Source: Cyanobacteria bacterium TGS_CYA1 (GTDB taxonomy: Bacteria; Cyanobacteriota; Vampirovibrionia; Obscuribacterales; Obscuribacteraceae). Taken from it: a stretch of DNA of 64,000 nt. The stretch is taken from assembly GCA_026129135.1 (NCBI GenBank), contig JAHCIQ010000003.1:310001-374000 (forward strand). Direction: 5' to 3'. The position numbers and the translations under genes are program-made. Below the pieces are notes generated by a model. The model worked only from the letters and a program-made list of their open reading frames with translations. It made no database searches and was not told the origin of the DNA. This document shows, in pieces, positions 51,662-60,367 of this stretch (its first letter is position 1; each line of letters begins with the position of its first letter).

Positions 51662-52376
51662 AGGCTTCCAGGGGCATGGCTACCTGACCTTCGTATTCAA
51701 AAGTGGGTGTGCCAAAATTAGTATTTTGATCTGCTTTTTTGAAAAGGCTTGCAGGAAGCGTATATTCGTTTAGAGGATTGCCACTTTCGTCTCTGAAAGT
51801 GACTTTCATCGAAGGATAATCTTGCAAAAATGTTTTGACATTATTTTCAGGTCCAAGCAGTGCCACGCGCACGTGCAAAAGTCCATTCATCCAGGCCGTT
51901 TTGCAAAATGCATCCAGTCCAATCGGCACCACTTGCACGGGGGCATACGATTTGATAACGGCAGCGCGAGCCAATCTGTCTGGAGCATATTGTGAATTCG
52001 CCTGGTTAGAAGAACCGCTAATGTTTTGTCCAGAGTGCTGAGCGCTATTTTGCGGCAAATATCTGCCACGCTTGAAAGCAAGAGTATTGCCGAAAGTGAC
52101 TGGCGGCTGCTTTTGCTCGACAGTGGTTTCTTCGCTATGTTCCTTTGACTGAGCTGGCTGTTTGTTTTTTTTGCTTTTGTCTTTAGATACATCTGCTTCG
52201 ATATCACCAATTGGATGCGTGTCTATCGAATATTCGAGTTTTGGCGCCTGGTCCTTGCCCACAGAGCCTTTCACCGAAAAATTGACCTGTTCGGGAGGTT
52301 TGACAGAACAGGCGCAAACGCTCATCAAAACAAGCGCTAGGCTGAAAAATCTGAGTTTAGTAAATGCTCGCTCCAC
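51624..52376 (-). CDS. Lipoprotein, unknown function
   Basis: The signal peptide FFSLALVLMSVCACSVKPPE has a lipobox ending VCAC, with the lipidated Cys at about residue 23. A ~90-residue low-complexity linker (KSKKNKQPAQSKEHSEE) precedes a domain of ~120 residues with WMNGLLHVRVALLGPENNVK and MKVTFRDESGNPLNEYTLPA. I know no family. Start GTG 52376 is weakly supported. The stop overlaps the start of the GT-C gene, implying joint function in the envelope. Confidence 0.7.
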   Translation of the reverse strand: MERAFTKLRFFSLALVLMSVCACSVKPPEQVNFSVKGSVGKDQAPKLEYSIDTHPIGDIEADVSKDKSKKNKQPAQSKEHSEETTVEQKQPPVTFGNTLAFKRGRYLPQNSAQHSGQNISGSSNQANSQYAPDRLARAAVIKSYAPVQVVPIGLDAFCKTAWMNGLLHVRVALLGPENNVKTFLQDYPSMKVTFRDESGNPLNEYTLPASLFKKADQNTNFGTPTFEYEGQVAMPLEAYEQFWQWTLEWE

Positions 52377-52484
52377 AATATGAATATTCTACCCAAGACT
52401 GTCTCTGGTCATTGATAAAGTTTCAAAACGCTGCCACAATGGAAAAATAGTCTTATAGCATGCGACTTTCGGGATATTTGACCT

Positions 52485-53015
52485 ATGACTTTTCGATTTA
52501 TCAAAACTGGGGTTCTAACTGCACTCATAGCTTTTTTCACCTTTGGTGCAGGTGGGTCACAGGCTACTGAAAAGACCTCCGAGGCACTCAAAGCCGCAAT
52601 CGCCACTTATGGCCAGGGTCAGTACGCAAGTGCTCTAGATAAGCTCAACGCTCTTTCGGGCGCTGACCAGTCAAGTGAGTTGGCTCGATATTACAAAGGG
52701 CTCTGCTATCAGCAAACAAATCAAACCGAAGCAGCTCAACGTGAATACTATTGGCTTTACAGCAAAGGGCACGACGCATCGCTCAAATACAAAGCCTGGC
52801 AGGGACTCAAATCAGTGGGTTCGATTAAAGCACAGAACAAGGCGCTCAAAAATAGACCTGTTGAGTCTTCCAAAGCAGTCAAGACTGCCAAAGCCGAGCG
52901 GGGACCAGGCTCCGACGCCTGGGTTACTCCTGGTGAAGACTACGGTTACTCGGGTCCGCCTCCCACTACGAGTTTCACTTTTGAGCGTCGGCAAAAGGCT
53001 TGCGGTCGCAGATAA
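52485..53015 (+). CDS. Exported small TPR-like protein with basic tail
   Basis: A signal peptide (TGVLTALIAFFTFGAGGSQA) is followed by a helical region (YGQGQYASALDKLNALSGAD, ARYYKGLCYQQTNQTEAAQR) with one or two tetratricopeptide-like pairs. The last ~60 residues are a basic, Ser/Pro/Gly-containing segment, ending RRQKACGRR. It stands just before two TadE-like genes on the same strand, so a role in the same envelope structure is possible. Total 176 residues. Confidence 0.7.
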   Translation: MTFRFIKTGVLTALIAFFTFGAGGSQATEKTSEALKAAIATYGQGQYASALDKLNALSGADQSSELARYYKGLCYQQTNQTEAAQREYYWLYSKGHDASLKYKAWQGLKSVGSIKAQNKALKNRPVESSKAVKTAKAERGPGSDAWVTPGEDYGYSGPPPTTSFTFERRQKACGRR

Positions 53016-53112
53016 TGCAGTCTATTTGGCTTGACAAGTGGGTAGGCAGAATCTAATATGTATTTGATTCTGGTTTACACTTACTACGGCTCTCTTATTT
53101 AGAGTTTGGATC

Positions 53113-53592
53113 ATGCGTAATTGCAAGGCGCACAAATTAAACACAAAGTCCAAAAGGCAAATTGGTGGCAGCGCCCTCACTGAAACCGCGCCTGCTATTT
53201 TCATATTGTTCATCATTATTCTTTTTCCGCTCATAGACCTCATGTACATGGCTTTTGCTTATAGCATTGTGTGGTATCTCAATCACCTGGAAGTGCGCGA
53301 ACTAGCAGTGAGAGAACCGATAGAGACCAGTCAAGCTTTGACCGAAATCGACACTCAGTTTCTGGGTGTCGGTCTAGCTAAATTTGTCGGTCTTACTCCA
53401 GGACAAATTCAGCATCCATTGCCCAATAAAGCCGTACGTTCGGGAACACCTGAAACTGTGACTTTGACCACTCAAGCAAGAGTAATGCCGTTTCTATCCC
53501 TTCCATTCATCATGCCTGTGGCTGGTATAAATCAGCCGGTAATTTTCACCGTAACCAGTAATCGACTACAAGAAGAACAAGGTAAAAACTAG
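53113..53592 (+). CDS. TadE-like pilus-assembly protein
   Basis: The N-terminal segment RQIGGSALTETAPAIFILFI then IILFPLIDLMYMAFAYSIVW has the TadE pattern: a positively charged leader with G, S and E at the start of a single hydrophobic helix. In Tad systems TadE and TadF are minor pseudopilins processed by a prepilin peptidase. The rest of the 159 residues is an extracytoplasmic domain. The start ATG 53113 has no strong site. It overlaps the next TadE-like gene by one base (TAGTG). Confidence 0.75.
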   Translation: MRNCKAHKLNTKSKRQIGGSALTETAPAIFILFIIILFPLIDLMYMAFAYSIVWYLNHLEVRELAVREPIETSQALTEIDTQFLGVGLAKFVGLTPGQIQHPLPNKAVRSGTPETVTLTTQARVMPFLSLPFIMPVAGINQPVIFTVTSNRLQEEQGKN

Positions 53593-53999
53593 TGAAAAGA
53601 AAACGTGGCGCGAGCTTGGTTGAAGTGACAGTAGGACTGTTTATTATCATACCTATGTTTTTAGCCATCATCGATCTTTCAGCCATTGTGGTGGGACAAA
53701 TCGTTAACGATGCAATGGCTAAACGCGCAGCTAGAGCGGCTGCCCACCAGGACAACGCTGGCGCTGCCACCACTGCGGCTCAAAACGTTGTATCGGCTTA
53801 TTCGCCAAATGGTATCGTAACTTCCATTGCGGTCGAAAAAGTAGATTTCGATAAAGACAAAAGCGGCAAAGTGGTTGTCGAAACAAAGACAATCATAAAC
53901 ATTCCCGCCCCGATTCAAATAGTGTCAATTTTTCAAAACGGAAGAGCAATGCATGCTAGAGCCACAGAGCCTATAGTCATGCTTACTGCCAATCCCTGA
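53592..53999 (+). CDS. TadE/TadF-like pilus-assembly protein
   Basis: KRKRGASLVEVTVGLFIIIP is a typical TadE leader with RGASLVE at the cleavage/processing region, followed by MFLAIIDLSAIVVGQIVNDA. The remaining domain has a VETKTIINIPAPIQ strand region. Length is 135. The GTG start at 53592 overlaps the stop of the previous gene, so the two are coupled. A TadG-like gene lies on the opposite strand at 55790. Confidence 0.8.
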   Translation: MKRKRGASLVEVTVGLFIIIPMFLAIIDLSAIVVGQIVNDAMAKRAARAAAHQDNAGAATTAAQNVVSAYSPNGIVTSIAVEKVDFDKDKSGKVVVETKTIINIPAPIQIVSIFQNGRAMHARATEPIVMLTANP

Positions 54000-54018
54000 A
54001 GACGCGAAACTTGTGACT

Positions 54019-55269
54019 TTATTTATCCATCAATTCTCTCAGCCACATTTTGAATTTGAAGGCCGGGTCATTGCTTACATTTTTTACACGTAAAGAAAGT
54101 CTGTATTGATTAGACGTGATTTCTTGATCGTATGGAGTGAGCTGATTGGCGAGATCATAGAGGTGGAGAGCTTTTTGAAAATCGTGCCGGTGGGTTTCTT
54201 CGTCCTTGGCCCAGCGAAAAAGACCACGAGCTAAAAGCGGTGCAAAATCTTTGTTCAAGCTTTTGCTGTCCTGTACTCCCAATTGATATTGATTGATTGC
54301 ACTATCGAATTTGCCCAGACGGTCAAAGACATCTCCAATTGAGAAGCGGAAGAATACTCGGTTTTCAATGGATGAAAGCTGTGTCGCAAAAGCTTCGATA
54401 AGAGTTTTTGACTCTGCATCAGTAAGATTTCTCAAGCTCAATTCAACTTGTTTTTTTGCTTCGTTGAATTGATGTTGATCCTTGCTGTAACACATCATCG
54501 CTACCATTCCAGCAAGCAAAGCTTTGTCGGAATGATTTAGTCGCAAATTATTTCTGGCTATGATGAATGAAACGCCTTCGTGGCAGGGATCTACCTCGTA
54601 AAGCTGTTGGAAAGCTTGCATGCCAGGCTCTGTCTTGCCTTGCAGACAAAGGATTTTACCTTTCAAAAAAAGTGCTTTGCGATCTTTGGGGTTCTTTCTG
54701 AGCGCTATTTCCAGAGCACTCATTGCTTCAGTCAGCTTATATTGACGAAAACGTAACTCGGCTACGGTGACACTCAACTCTGATACCGCACTTGGTGCGT
54801 CGGCAGCAACTTCGTACACACGCTGAGCAAGGTCGAAATGCCCGCCGGATTCAAGCAGCAAAGCCAGTTTTGCCAGATCGCCGGGATTCGATTTGAGCAA
54901 GCGCATGCATTCGTTCAATTCTTTTTTCGCGTCTTCCTCGTTGTTTATTTTAAGCAGACTGATTAAACGATGAAAACGTGCCGAAAGAAAATTCGGATCT
55001 AAGTTCGAGCTTCTAGAATACGCATCGGCTGCAAGACTTTCATATCCATTTTGTTCGAGATATCTGCCTAGAAGATAAGTAAGCTCTGCGCTATGCGGAT
55101 ATTTTGCAATGAAGGCTTCAAGCTTAACCAGGTCTTTTTCTGCAAATGTAAGCGTTTCTGCTTTTTTGCGCAGTAAATCGTATTCTGGCTTTTCTGCGCT
55201 GGTAAAAGCTAACGCTTGGGTGAAGCTGAGCGTTAGAGCAATTGCGCTTAAAATTAGTTTTTTGTGCAT
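54019..55269 (-). CDS. Exported TPR protein
   Basis: The 416-residue protein has a signal peptide (LILSAIALTLSFTQALA) and then about eight TPR-like pairs: ELTYLLGRYLEQNGYESLAA, DAYSRSSNLDPNFLSARFHR, MSALEIALRKNPKDRKALFL and QYQLGVQDSKSLNKD. TPR proteins scaffold complexes; in Tad loci TadD is a TPR lipoprotein. No lipobox is seen here (soluble signal peptide). It lies 4 bases after the unknown protein at 55274, sharing transcription direction. Confidence 0.8.
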   Translation of the reverse strand: MHKKLILSAIALTLSFTQALAFTSAEKPEYDLLRKKAETLTFAEKDLVKLEAFIAKYPHSAELTYLLGRYLEQNGYESLAADAYSRSSNLDPNFLSARFHRLISLLKINNEEDAKKELNECMRLLKSNPGDLAKLALLLESGGHFDLAQRVYEVAADAPSAVSELSVTVAELRFRQYKLTEAMSALEIALRKNPKDRKALFLKGKILCLQGKTEPGMQAFQQLYEVDPCHEGVSFIIARNNLRLNHSDKALLAGMVAMMCYSKDQHQFNEAKKQVELSLRNLTDAESKTLIEAFATQLSSIENRVFFRFSIGDVFDRLGKFDSAINQYQLGVQDSKSLNKDFAPLLARGLFRWAKDEETHRHDFQKALHLYDLANQLTPYDQEITSNQYRLSLRVKNVSNDPAFKFKMWLRELMDK

Positions 55270-55273
55270 TGAT

Positions 55274-55723
55274 TTAACGTGCGATTTTGCAACTCATTCT
55301 AAGGTCAGTGCGAAAACCTTTGACCGCGCAATCGCTTGCCGATATTGTTACCGAGCTGTTTCCTTTGAATGCTTCGTATGACCGCCCTTTATTTGTGACC
55401 GGAGCCTTGCGTCCTACCCACTTGTAAGCTTTGAGCGCTTCTTCATACCACTCTATGACCTGGTCTGGCGTTTCACGTACTCTGTAATGCATCGAGACTG
55501 TTGGACCGCCTTTCTTGTTGGGGTACATGAGTCCACCGACGAATGTGGTTTGACCTGTATAGTTTGGAACTTCAGGAACGTTCATGGGTGCCTTCAATAA
55601 TTGCCAGAAACCTTCGCCTTTTCCTCCACTATCGGCATGCTGAGCATCTGAGCGTGGAACGAATTGAAATGCACAGGCAAATGCGACTAGTAGTGAAATC
55701 GCTAATCTGGTTGACACGAGCAT
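55274..55723 (-). CDS. Exported protein, unknown function
   Basis: The 149-residue protein has a signal peptide (LAISLLVAFACAFQFVPRSD) and one domain with VSMHYRVRETPDQVIEWYEE then ALKAYKWVGRK and NSSVTISASDCAVKGF. The RVRETPDQVIEWYEE pattern recalls small exported alpha/beta domains found in Cyanobacteria-related genomes, but I cannot name a family. Two Cys near the C-terminus may form a disulfide. It is followed by the TPR gene. Confidence 0.7.
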   Translation of the reverse strand: MLVSTRLAISLLVAFACAFQFVPRSDAQHADSGGKGEGFWQLLKAPMNVPEVPNYTGQTTFVGGLMYPNKKGGPTVSMHYRVRETPDQVIEWYEEALKAYKWVGRKAPVTNKGRSYEAFKGNSSVTISASDCAVKGFRTDLRMSCKIAR

Positions 55724-55789
55724 TTGAAAGTTACTCCAAATAAGGACTAACTGAGTATATTACAGTGGCGAGCATGTTTCCACAGTGGC

Positions 55790-57811
55790 TTAGCAAGGGC
55801 AGCAGAAGGTCCCACCGCCATCAGCTCTGTTTCTGAATTTCAGAACACCAAGAATATTTCTGAAGCCAGAAGAAGGTGTCCATTCCGACCAGTCTTGACC
55901 ACTTGCTTGTGAACCCATTGGGCAGTCCCAGGGGTGAGGATATCCACATTCACCGTCACAATTGGTGAGTGCATCCATATTCACATTGCGGTAATACTTG
56001 GAGGTAGGACCATCAGGCAGATTTATGCTTGGATTGTTCAAATCTGGCAACGGCCAAGGGGGTGTCTGAGTGGTCAAAATAAGCTTGTTATTGTTTGGAT
56101 TTCGATAGATATAGCTAATCTTGTCGAAGGTCACGATCGAACCAAGTACTCCTGCAATCTGGTTGCTTATGTCTTCTGCTTCAGGATTGATCTGGTACAT
56201 ATAAGTAACCAGTTGCTGAGTAACCTCAGACGAAGAGTTCGTTTGAGCAAGCAGCTGAGCAAGTGTTCCTTGAGTCACGTTTGTGAATCCGCAGTTGCCG
56301 CTTTCAGGATAGAGTTTCAACCCTGAATTGGCGCTTTGCGAATTAACGTTTGCGCATTCAGCACCCGATGCTCTAACCGTGCAAAGGTCAACGTGATATT
56401 TCTCTACAGCCATCAAGTTGCAATCGTTGTTTTTAGTTCCACCGCCAGAACCTTGACCGTAGGTGGACATGAATTTGCCAAGATTGCATTTTTGGCTCGA
56501 TGCTGACGTTGCTACAGGTGAAGCACCGTTGGTGCAACGAGTTGCAGTGTTGTCGTGAATGAAACGGATAAAATCGGGGTTATTAGCGTTGGCAGTTGGA
56601 TTGGATGGGAAATTGCCCCATGCATCTATGCCTGCATTGCCTAGTCTGGTTGCCAGACCATCTCTTGCCGCCTGGTCGCCATTCATCAAACTATCGAAGT
56701 TGGAGTCGACGAAGTCTTTGACATTCTGCAGTGAACCATTTGAATCATCAGTAATGAGTCCACTAGCTGCATCGGGTCCTAGTACTTCGATATAGTTTGG
56801 GGCCATTAATTTGTCGACCCAAATATCGAAATCGCCCTTGGTCACTGTTCCGCAGAATGCACCTTTATTGTCTACTACAATGACACCGCGTGGAATTTGT
56901 GCCTGCCAGATCTTTTTAAGCGAACCGACAATTGAGCTTGAAAGAGCTCTTGTGTTCATATTGCTGGCTTTTTGATCTTTGGTCAAACCTGCTGATTTGA
57001 AAGAGTTGGGCGGAACGAATGCAGGAATCGGTCCACGAGGTTGATTGGTGACGAAATTTTTGTCAGACACCAGGTGTGGTGGCTGAGTCGGACGTAGCGG
57101 TACGCCCCACAATGCGCTGCCACCATTAGTGCTCAACTTTTTATAACCGACGAGATAAAGCTTCCCATCGGGACCGCTTATGGCAAAATCGTCGATTTTA
57201 GGAGGTGTGTTGCCAGTTTGCTTGAGAATTTGTGCATTTGTTATGTGTACGTTGGTTGCAGCTCCCCGAGCCATGAGAGAGACTTCGTGATTTTGACCGA
57301 CATGGGTCAAGCTGTTTCCAATTTGTTCGAACATACGCATTGCGTGATTTGAAGCAGTATCTTGGAAGTGTTTATCGAAGTTTCCTGAAGAAACGAGCTG
57401 GTCGTTCAATCTGCCTGCAATACCATTTACCAGAGTCATCATTTCGCCAGAGTGACTATTGGCGTTGGTTGTGTTTAATACTGTTGCGTTGTTTTGAATA
57501 AGCAGTGCTTGAGCAACAAGTCTGTTGTAATAAAGTAGATTTGCTTCATTTGTCTCAGGATCAATGGTGTCGCCGAAAATGTTTTGTTCGTCGCCCGATT
57601 GCAACTTGATACCAGGATGGCGAAGCACTTGTTTCGCCACGTTCAGGTTGCCAGAATCTGTCGCGTGCTGAATTTCTTGACCACCGCCAAGCTGCATGAT
57701 GAGCATGATAAGCCCGACGCCTAATATGGCTAAGACCAGTGAGCTAACGACTACGAGACCTAAAACGGCTCCTCGTTTACGCTGCAAATCACGGTTGTAA
57801 TTCCTGTACAT
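55790..57811 (-). CDS. Large TadG-like pilus-assembly/pseudopilin protein
   Basis: The frame opens at TTG 57838, but ATG 57811 with TTGAGG upstream gives MYRNYNRDLQRKRGAVLGLV and a ~20-residue helix, the TadG-like start. GGGQEIQHATDSGNLNVAKQ follows, the segment that in TadG-like proteins lies right after the helix. The remaining ~620 residues are extracytoplasmic, rich in N, G and T, with many Cys near the end (CDGECGYPHPWDCP and GGGTFCCPC), probably disulfide-bonded. Length 673 exceeds most TadG. Divergent TadE genes lie at 53113-53999; no Tad ATPase is in the window. Confidence 0.75.
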   Translation of the reverse strand: MYRNYNRDLQRKRGAVLGLVVVSSLVLAILGVGLIMLIMQLGGGQEIQHATDSGNLNVAKQVLRHPGIKLQSGDEQNIFGDTIDPETNEANLLYYNRLVAQALLIQNNATVLNTTNANSHSGEMMTLVNGIAGRLNDQLVSSGNFDKHFQDTASNHAMRMFEQIGNSLTHVGQNHEVSLMARGAATNVHITNAQILKQTGNTPPKIDDFAISGPDGKLYLVGYKKLSTNGGSALWGVPLRPTQPPHLVSDKNFVTNQPRGPIPAFVPPNSFKSAGLTKDQKASNMNTRALSSSIVGSLKKIWQAQIPRGVIVVDNKGAFCGTVTKGDFDIWVDKLMAPNYIEVLGPDAASGLITDDSNGSLQNVKDFVDSNFDSLMNGDQAARDGLATRLGNAGIDAWGNFPSNPTANANNPDFIRFIHDNTATRCTNGASPVATSASSQKCNLGKFMSTYGQGSGGGTKNNDCNLMAVEKYHVDLCTVRASGAECANVNSQSANSGLKLYPESGNCGFTNVTQGTLAQLLAQTNSSSEVTQQLVTYMYQINPEAEDISNQIAGVLGSIVTFDKISYIYRNPNNNKLILTTQTPPWPLPDLNNPSINLPDGPTSKYYRNVNMDALTNCDGECGYPHPWDCPMGSQASGQDWSEWTPSSGFRNILGVLKFRNRADGGGTFCCPC

Positions 57812-57985
57812 GGCTTGAGTCCTCAAGTTCTTGAGCAAATGGCGACAAATCTAATATATTGCTTCTGCGCAAATTGAGCATTTGTCGCATTAGTAAGGTT
57901 GCTAAATTAATTTTAATTTAAGCCCTTTTAGCCCAAAGGTCAAGCGAATTTTATCTTTTGGGGTTTTCGTTTAGCCACATTTTGG

Positions 57986-58546
57986 TCACTTTTGGGCCAG
58001 TTTCTTATCTACACGGACCAGGTTGCGCTTGGTTGCTTGAACCAGTGAAGGCTCTACTTCAGTTCTTATCAAAAGCGCCTTTTCATAATATTGTCTGGCT
58101 TTCTTCAAATCTCCCTTCATCTCGGCATTTTCTCCTAGCATGGCTAGAGAAACAGCGACATGCGGATGCTTTGGTCCAAGCACCTTTTTGCGTAATTCGA
58201 GTAGTTGCAATAGCCAGGGCGTCGTGTCCGCACATTTTTTGCCGGCACATGCCGAAGCAATTACCAGATTCAGTATTTCAATCAATTCGGGATTATCCTT
58301 ACCCAGGCGCTCTTCTTGTTTTTTCAAAAGTTTGAGCGCCATTTCGTGGGCTTTATCGAAATGCTTCGTTTGATATTCTCTGCGGATACTCTGAATTGGG
58401 GTCAGGTCATGATTTTTGTTGGCGCAAACCGGGTTCGCGCTTAAAAACGTCGATAAAATGGCTGATATAAAAGATAATCTTTGCCTTTGATGCACTGGTA
58501 TCAATAGAATTTGCATTGTGCTGGGGAATGTAGCTTTTAATTCCAT
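57986..58546 (-). CDS. Exported TPR protein (TPR_10/12 type)
   Basis: After a hydrophobic start (LSFISAILSTFLSANPVCA) come kinesin-light-chain-like TPRs: AHEMALKLLKKQEERLGKDN, LLELRKKVLGPKHPHVAVSL and ARQYYEKALLIRTEVEPSLV with the LGPKHP motif. The start is uncertain: ATG 58546 or ATG 58516, neither with a clear ribosome-binding site. Length is 186 or 176. It is divergent from the five-gene operon starting at 58577. Confidence 0.72.
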   Translation of the reverse strand: MELKATFPSTMQILLIPVHQRQRLSFISAILSTFLSANPVCANKNHDLTPIQSIRREYQTKHFDKAHEMALKLLKKQEERLGKDNPELIEILNLVIASACAGKKCADTTPWLLQLLELRKKVLGPKHPHVAVSLAMLGENAEMKGDLKKARQYYEKALLIRTEVEPSLVQATKRNLVRVDKKLAQK

Positions 58547-58576
58547 TATTTACCAAAGAATGAGCCGAGGTCTATC

Positions 58577-59077
58577 GTGAGTAACGCAGAAGAAAAGCCA
58601 GAAGAAGCAAAAGAAGCCACCAAGGGCGCAGAAGTCGATTTGAAGCCCAAAGATGGTGGAGAACAGTTTCCTCGCGCAAACGCGTTCGAAAGTTGCGCTA
58701 AGACTTTCGATTATCTAAGTCGTATAAGCTCGGACAAGTCTCTCACATTCAGACAGTCAGACACGACCACCACAAACCTGCTTGTATTTTCTCTTGTTGG
58801 CGCGCTTGTTTTTGCGGTATTGCCAGCTTTCAATTTATCGTCTATCGCAGCAATTTGCTATGTGATTGCAGACATACTTTTAGTGATGGCGATTCTTGGA
58901 TTTGTGATGTCTCGCTTTGGCGTTATACGCGCAATGGAGCCACGCTATGCCATGGTTTGCTGGCATTTGATGGTTGGGACTGGTTTGCTTGCCATGGTTG
59001 TAGGTTTCAATATCGTAATTGCAATTGTACTTATAGTATTTCAATCTCAAATCTCGAATTTACTTGGAATGAATTGA
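58577..59077 (+). CDS. Three-helix membrane protein, unknown function
   Basis: Starting with GTG 58577, the 166 residues hold a ~65-residue charged N-terminal part (EEKPEEAKEATKGAEVDLKP), then hydrophobic helices at about 70-90 (LLVFSLVGALVFAVLPAFNL), 93-115 and 130-155 (HLMVGTGLLAMVVGFNIVIA). No family recognised. It is the first gene of an operon; the next starts inside its stop (TGATG). The position before a heavy-metal-associated protein could suggest transport, but there is no motif evidence. Confidence 0.75.
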   Translation: MSNAEEKPEEAKEATKGAEVDLKPKDGGEQFPRANAFESCAKTFDYLSRISSDKSLTFRQSDTTTTNLLVFSLVGALVFAVLPAFNLSSIAAICYVIADILLVMAILGFVMSRFGVIRAMEPRYAMVCWHLMVGTGLLAMVVGFNIVIAIVLIVFQSQISNLLGMN

Positions 59078-59484
59078 TGCACAAAGGCGCCCTTTTAGTT
59101 CTGGCTCTATCGACCATTCTTTTGGCTGGTCCAATATGCAGTGCAGAAGATGGACTTAAAAAAAACGAGTCTATAGTTAAGGTAGGAGATATCGACAAAG
59201 CGCCCTATCTTCGACTCGATTTCAATTTGAAAGGCGCTACTTGCGTGACCTGTATAAGAAGAGTGGCTAAGCATTTGCGCCAGACCAAGGGAGTATTCAA
59301 AGCGGATATCTCAATCATTCGCCCTTATGAAGGAGTAGTTGTATTCGATCCGCAAAAAACCAATGTCGAGAAACTTTCAAGCGAAATTACCAAAGAAGAA
59401 AAACGCGCATCTGCAGGCGATCTTCAATTAACGGCTCTAACGAGTGTTCCTTCTATTGTTTTGCCCCGGGTTAAGACTCCATAG
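59077..59484 (+). CDS. Exported heavy-metal-associated (HMA) domain protein
   Basis: ATG 59077 overlaps the previous stop. The frame is open upstream but the signal peptide (LLVLALSTILLAGPICSAED) begins here, giving 135 residues. LRLDFNLKGATCVTCIRRVA carries CX2C (C56, C59) in an HMA-type ferredoxin fold, with VVVFDPQKTNVEKLSSEI completing it. HMA proteins bind copper, mercury or other soft metals. An exported HMA protein resembles MerP-like carriers; no ATPase or mer gene is nearby. It overlaps the next gene by one base (TAGTG). Confidence 0.75.
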   Translation: MHKGALLVLALSTILLAGPICSAEDGLKKNESIVKVGDIDKAPYLRLDFNLKGATCVTCIRRVAKHLRQTKGVFKADISIIRPYEGVVVFDPQKTNVEKLSSEITKEEKRASAGDLQLTALTSVPSIVLPRVKTP

Positions 59485-60356
59485 TGGATATAAACGAATA
59501 CCTGAGTCTAACTGCTAACTACAACGGCGAGATTATGCCGGTTGGCGACGTAAAAGTTCCAGCTCTTGATCGAGCTTTTCTTTTTGGCGATGCTGTATAT
59601 GAAGTTATCAGAGTTTATAACGGTCATTTTCTGCATCTCAAAGACCATTTAGCCAGGCTTAAGACAAGCCTTTTCTCGCTCAAAATTTCTGGTGCCGATA
59701 TAAACGAAATCGAGCTGCAATTAAATAGAACGCTTGATGCATCCAGGCTCAAAAACGCGCTTGCCTATGTCCAGGTCACGCGCGGAGTGGCTCCTCGCAC
59801 ACATTATTATCCTTTGCATTACACACCAAATTGCTTTATGTTTTTCACTCCCTTCGATGACCCCTTTGCCGAACAGCGCAAAACTGGAGTAAAAGCCGTT
59901 TTTCATCCAGATATTCGCTGGGGTCGAAACGATATAAAAGCTACCAGTCTTGCAGCTAACTGCATCGCTGCAAGTTTCGCGCGAGAGCAAGATTGCATGG
60001 AAGTGGTTTTTTATAACAACGATAACTATATTAGTGAAGGCAGCCATACATCTTTGTTTGGAATCAAAGACGGTAAACTGCTTTTGACTCCTGCCTCGAA
60101 ACATATTTTGCCTGGAATCACTAAGAAGCAAATTATCGAGCTTGCTTGTATTAAAAACATTCCAACCGCCGAAGCGCGTTTGACCAGAGACGAAGTTCTC
60201 GAACTTGATGAATTTTTCCTTTCTGGAACGCCAGAAGAAATTATTGGTATTGTCCAGGTGGATGAAACTATTATCGGGAAGGGAAGACCCGGACCAATAA
60301 CCAATTGTCTTCACGAGGCTTTTAGAGAAGTTATTGCCCAGTTTAAAAGCGGGTAG
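59484..60356 (+). CDS. dat: Class IV aminotransferase, D-amino-acid transaminase type
   Basis: This 290-residue pyridoxal-phosphate enzyme has the fold-type IV features: VPALDRAFLFGDAVYEVIRV at the start, the Schiff-base Lys152 in GRNDIKATSLAAN, Glu185 in YISEGSHTSLFGI and FFLSGTPEEIIGIV. The NDIKATSL surroundings and single-domain length are nearer D-amino-acid transaminase than branched-chain enzymes; D-alanine/D-glutamate for peptidoglycan would be the products. Substrate choice is not proven, as 4-amino-4-deoxychorismate lyase is also close. The start GTG 59484 overlaps the HMA stop. The enzyme is cytoplasmic. Confidence 0.8.
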   Translation: MDINEYLSLTANYNGEIMPVGDVKVPALDRAFLFGDAVYEVIRVYNGHFLHLKDHLARLKTSLFSLKISGADINEIELQLNRTLDASRLKNALAYVQVTRGVAPRTHYYPLHYTPNCFMFFTPFDDPFAEQRKTGVKAVFHPDIRWGRNDIKATSLAANCIAASFAREQDCMEVVFYNNDNYISEGSHTSLFGIKDGKLLLTPASKHILPGITKKQIIELACIKNIPTAEARLTRDEVLELDEFFLSGTPEEIIGIVQVDETIIGKGRPGPITNCLHEAFREVIAQFKSG

Positions 60357-60367
60357 ATATAAATTGT

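Noticed and set aside
59721..60314. Minus-strand open frame of 197 codons within the class IV transaminase gene
   Set aside because: The + strand has clear catalytic motifs over the same bases, so the antisense frame is a shadow.
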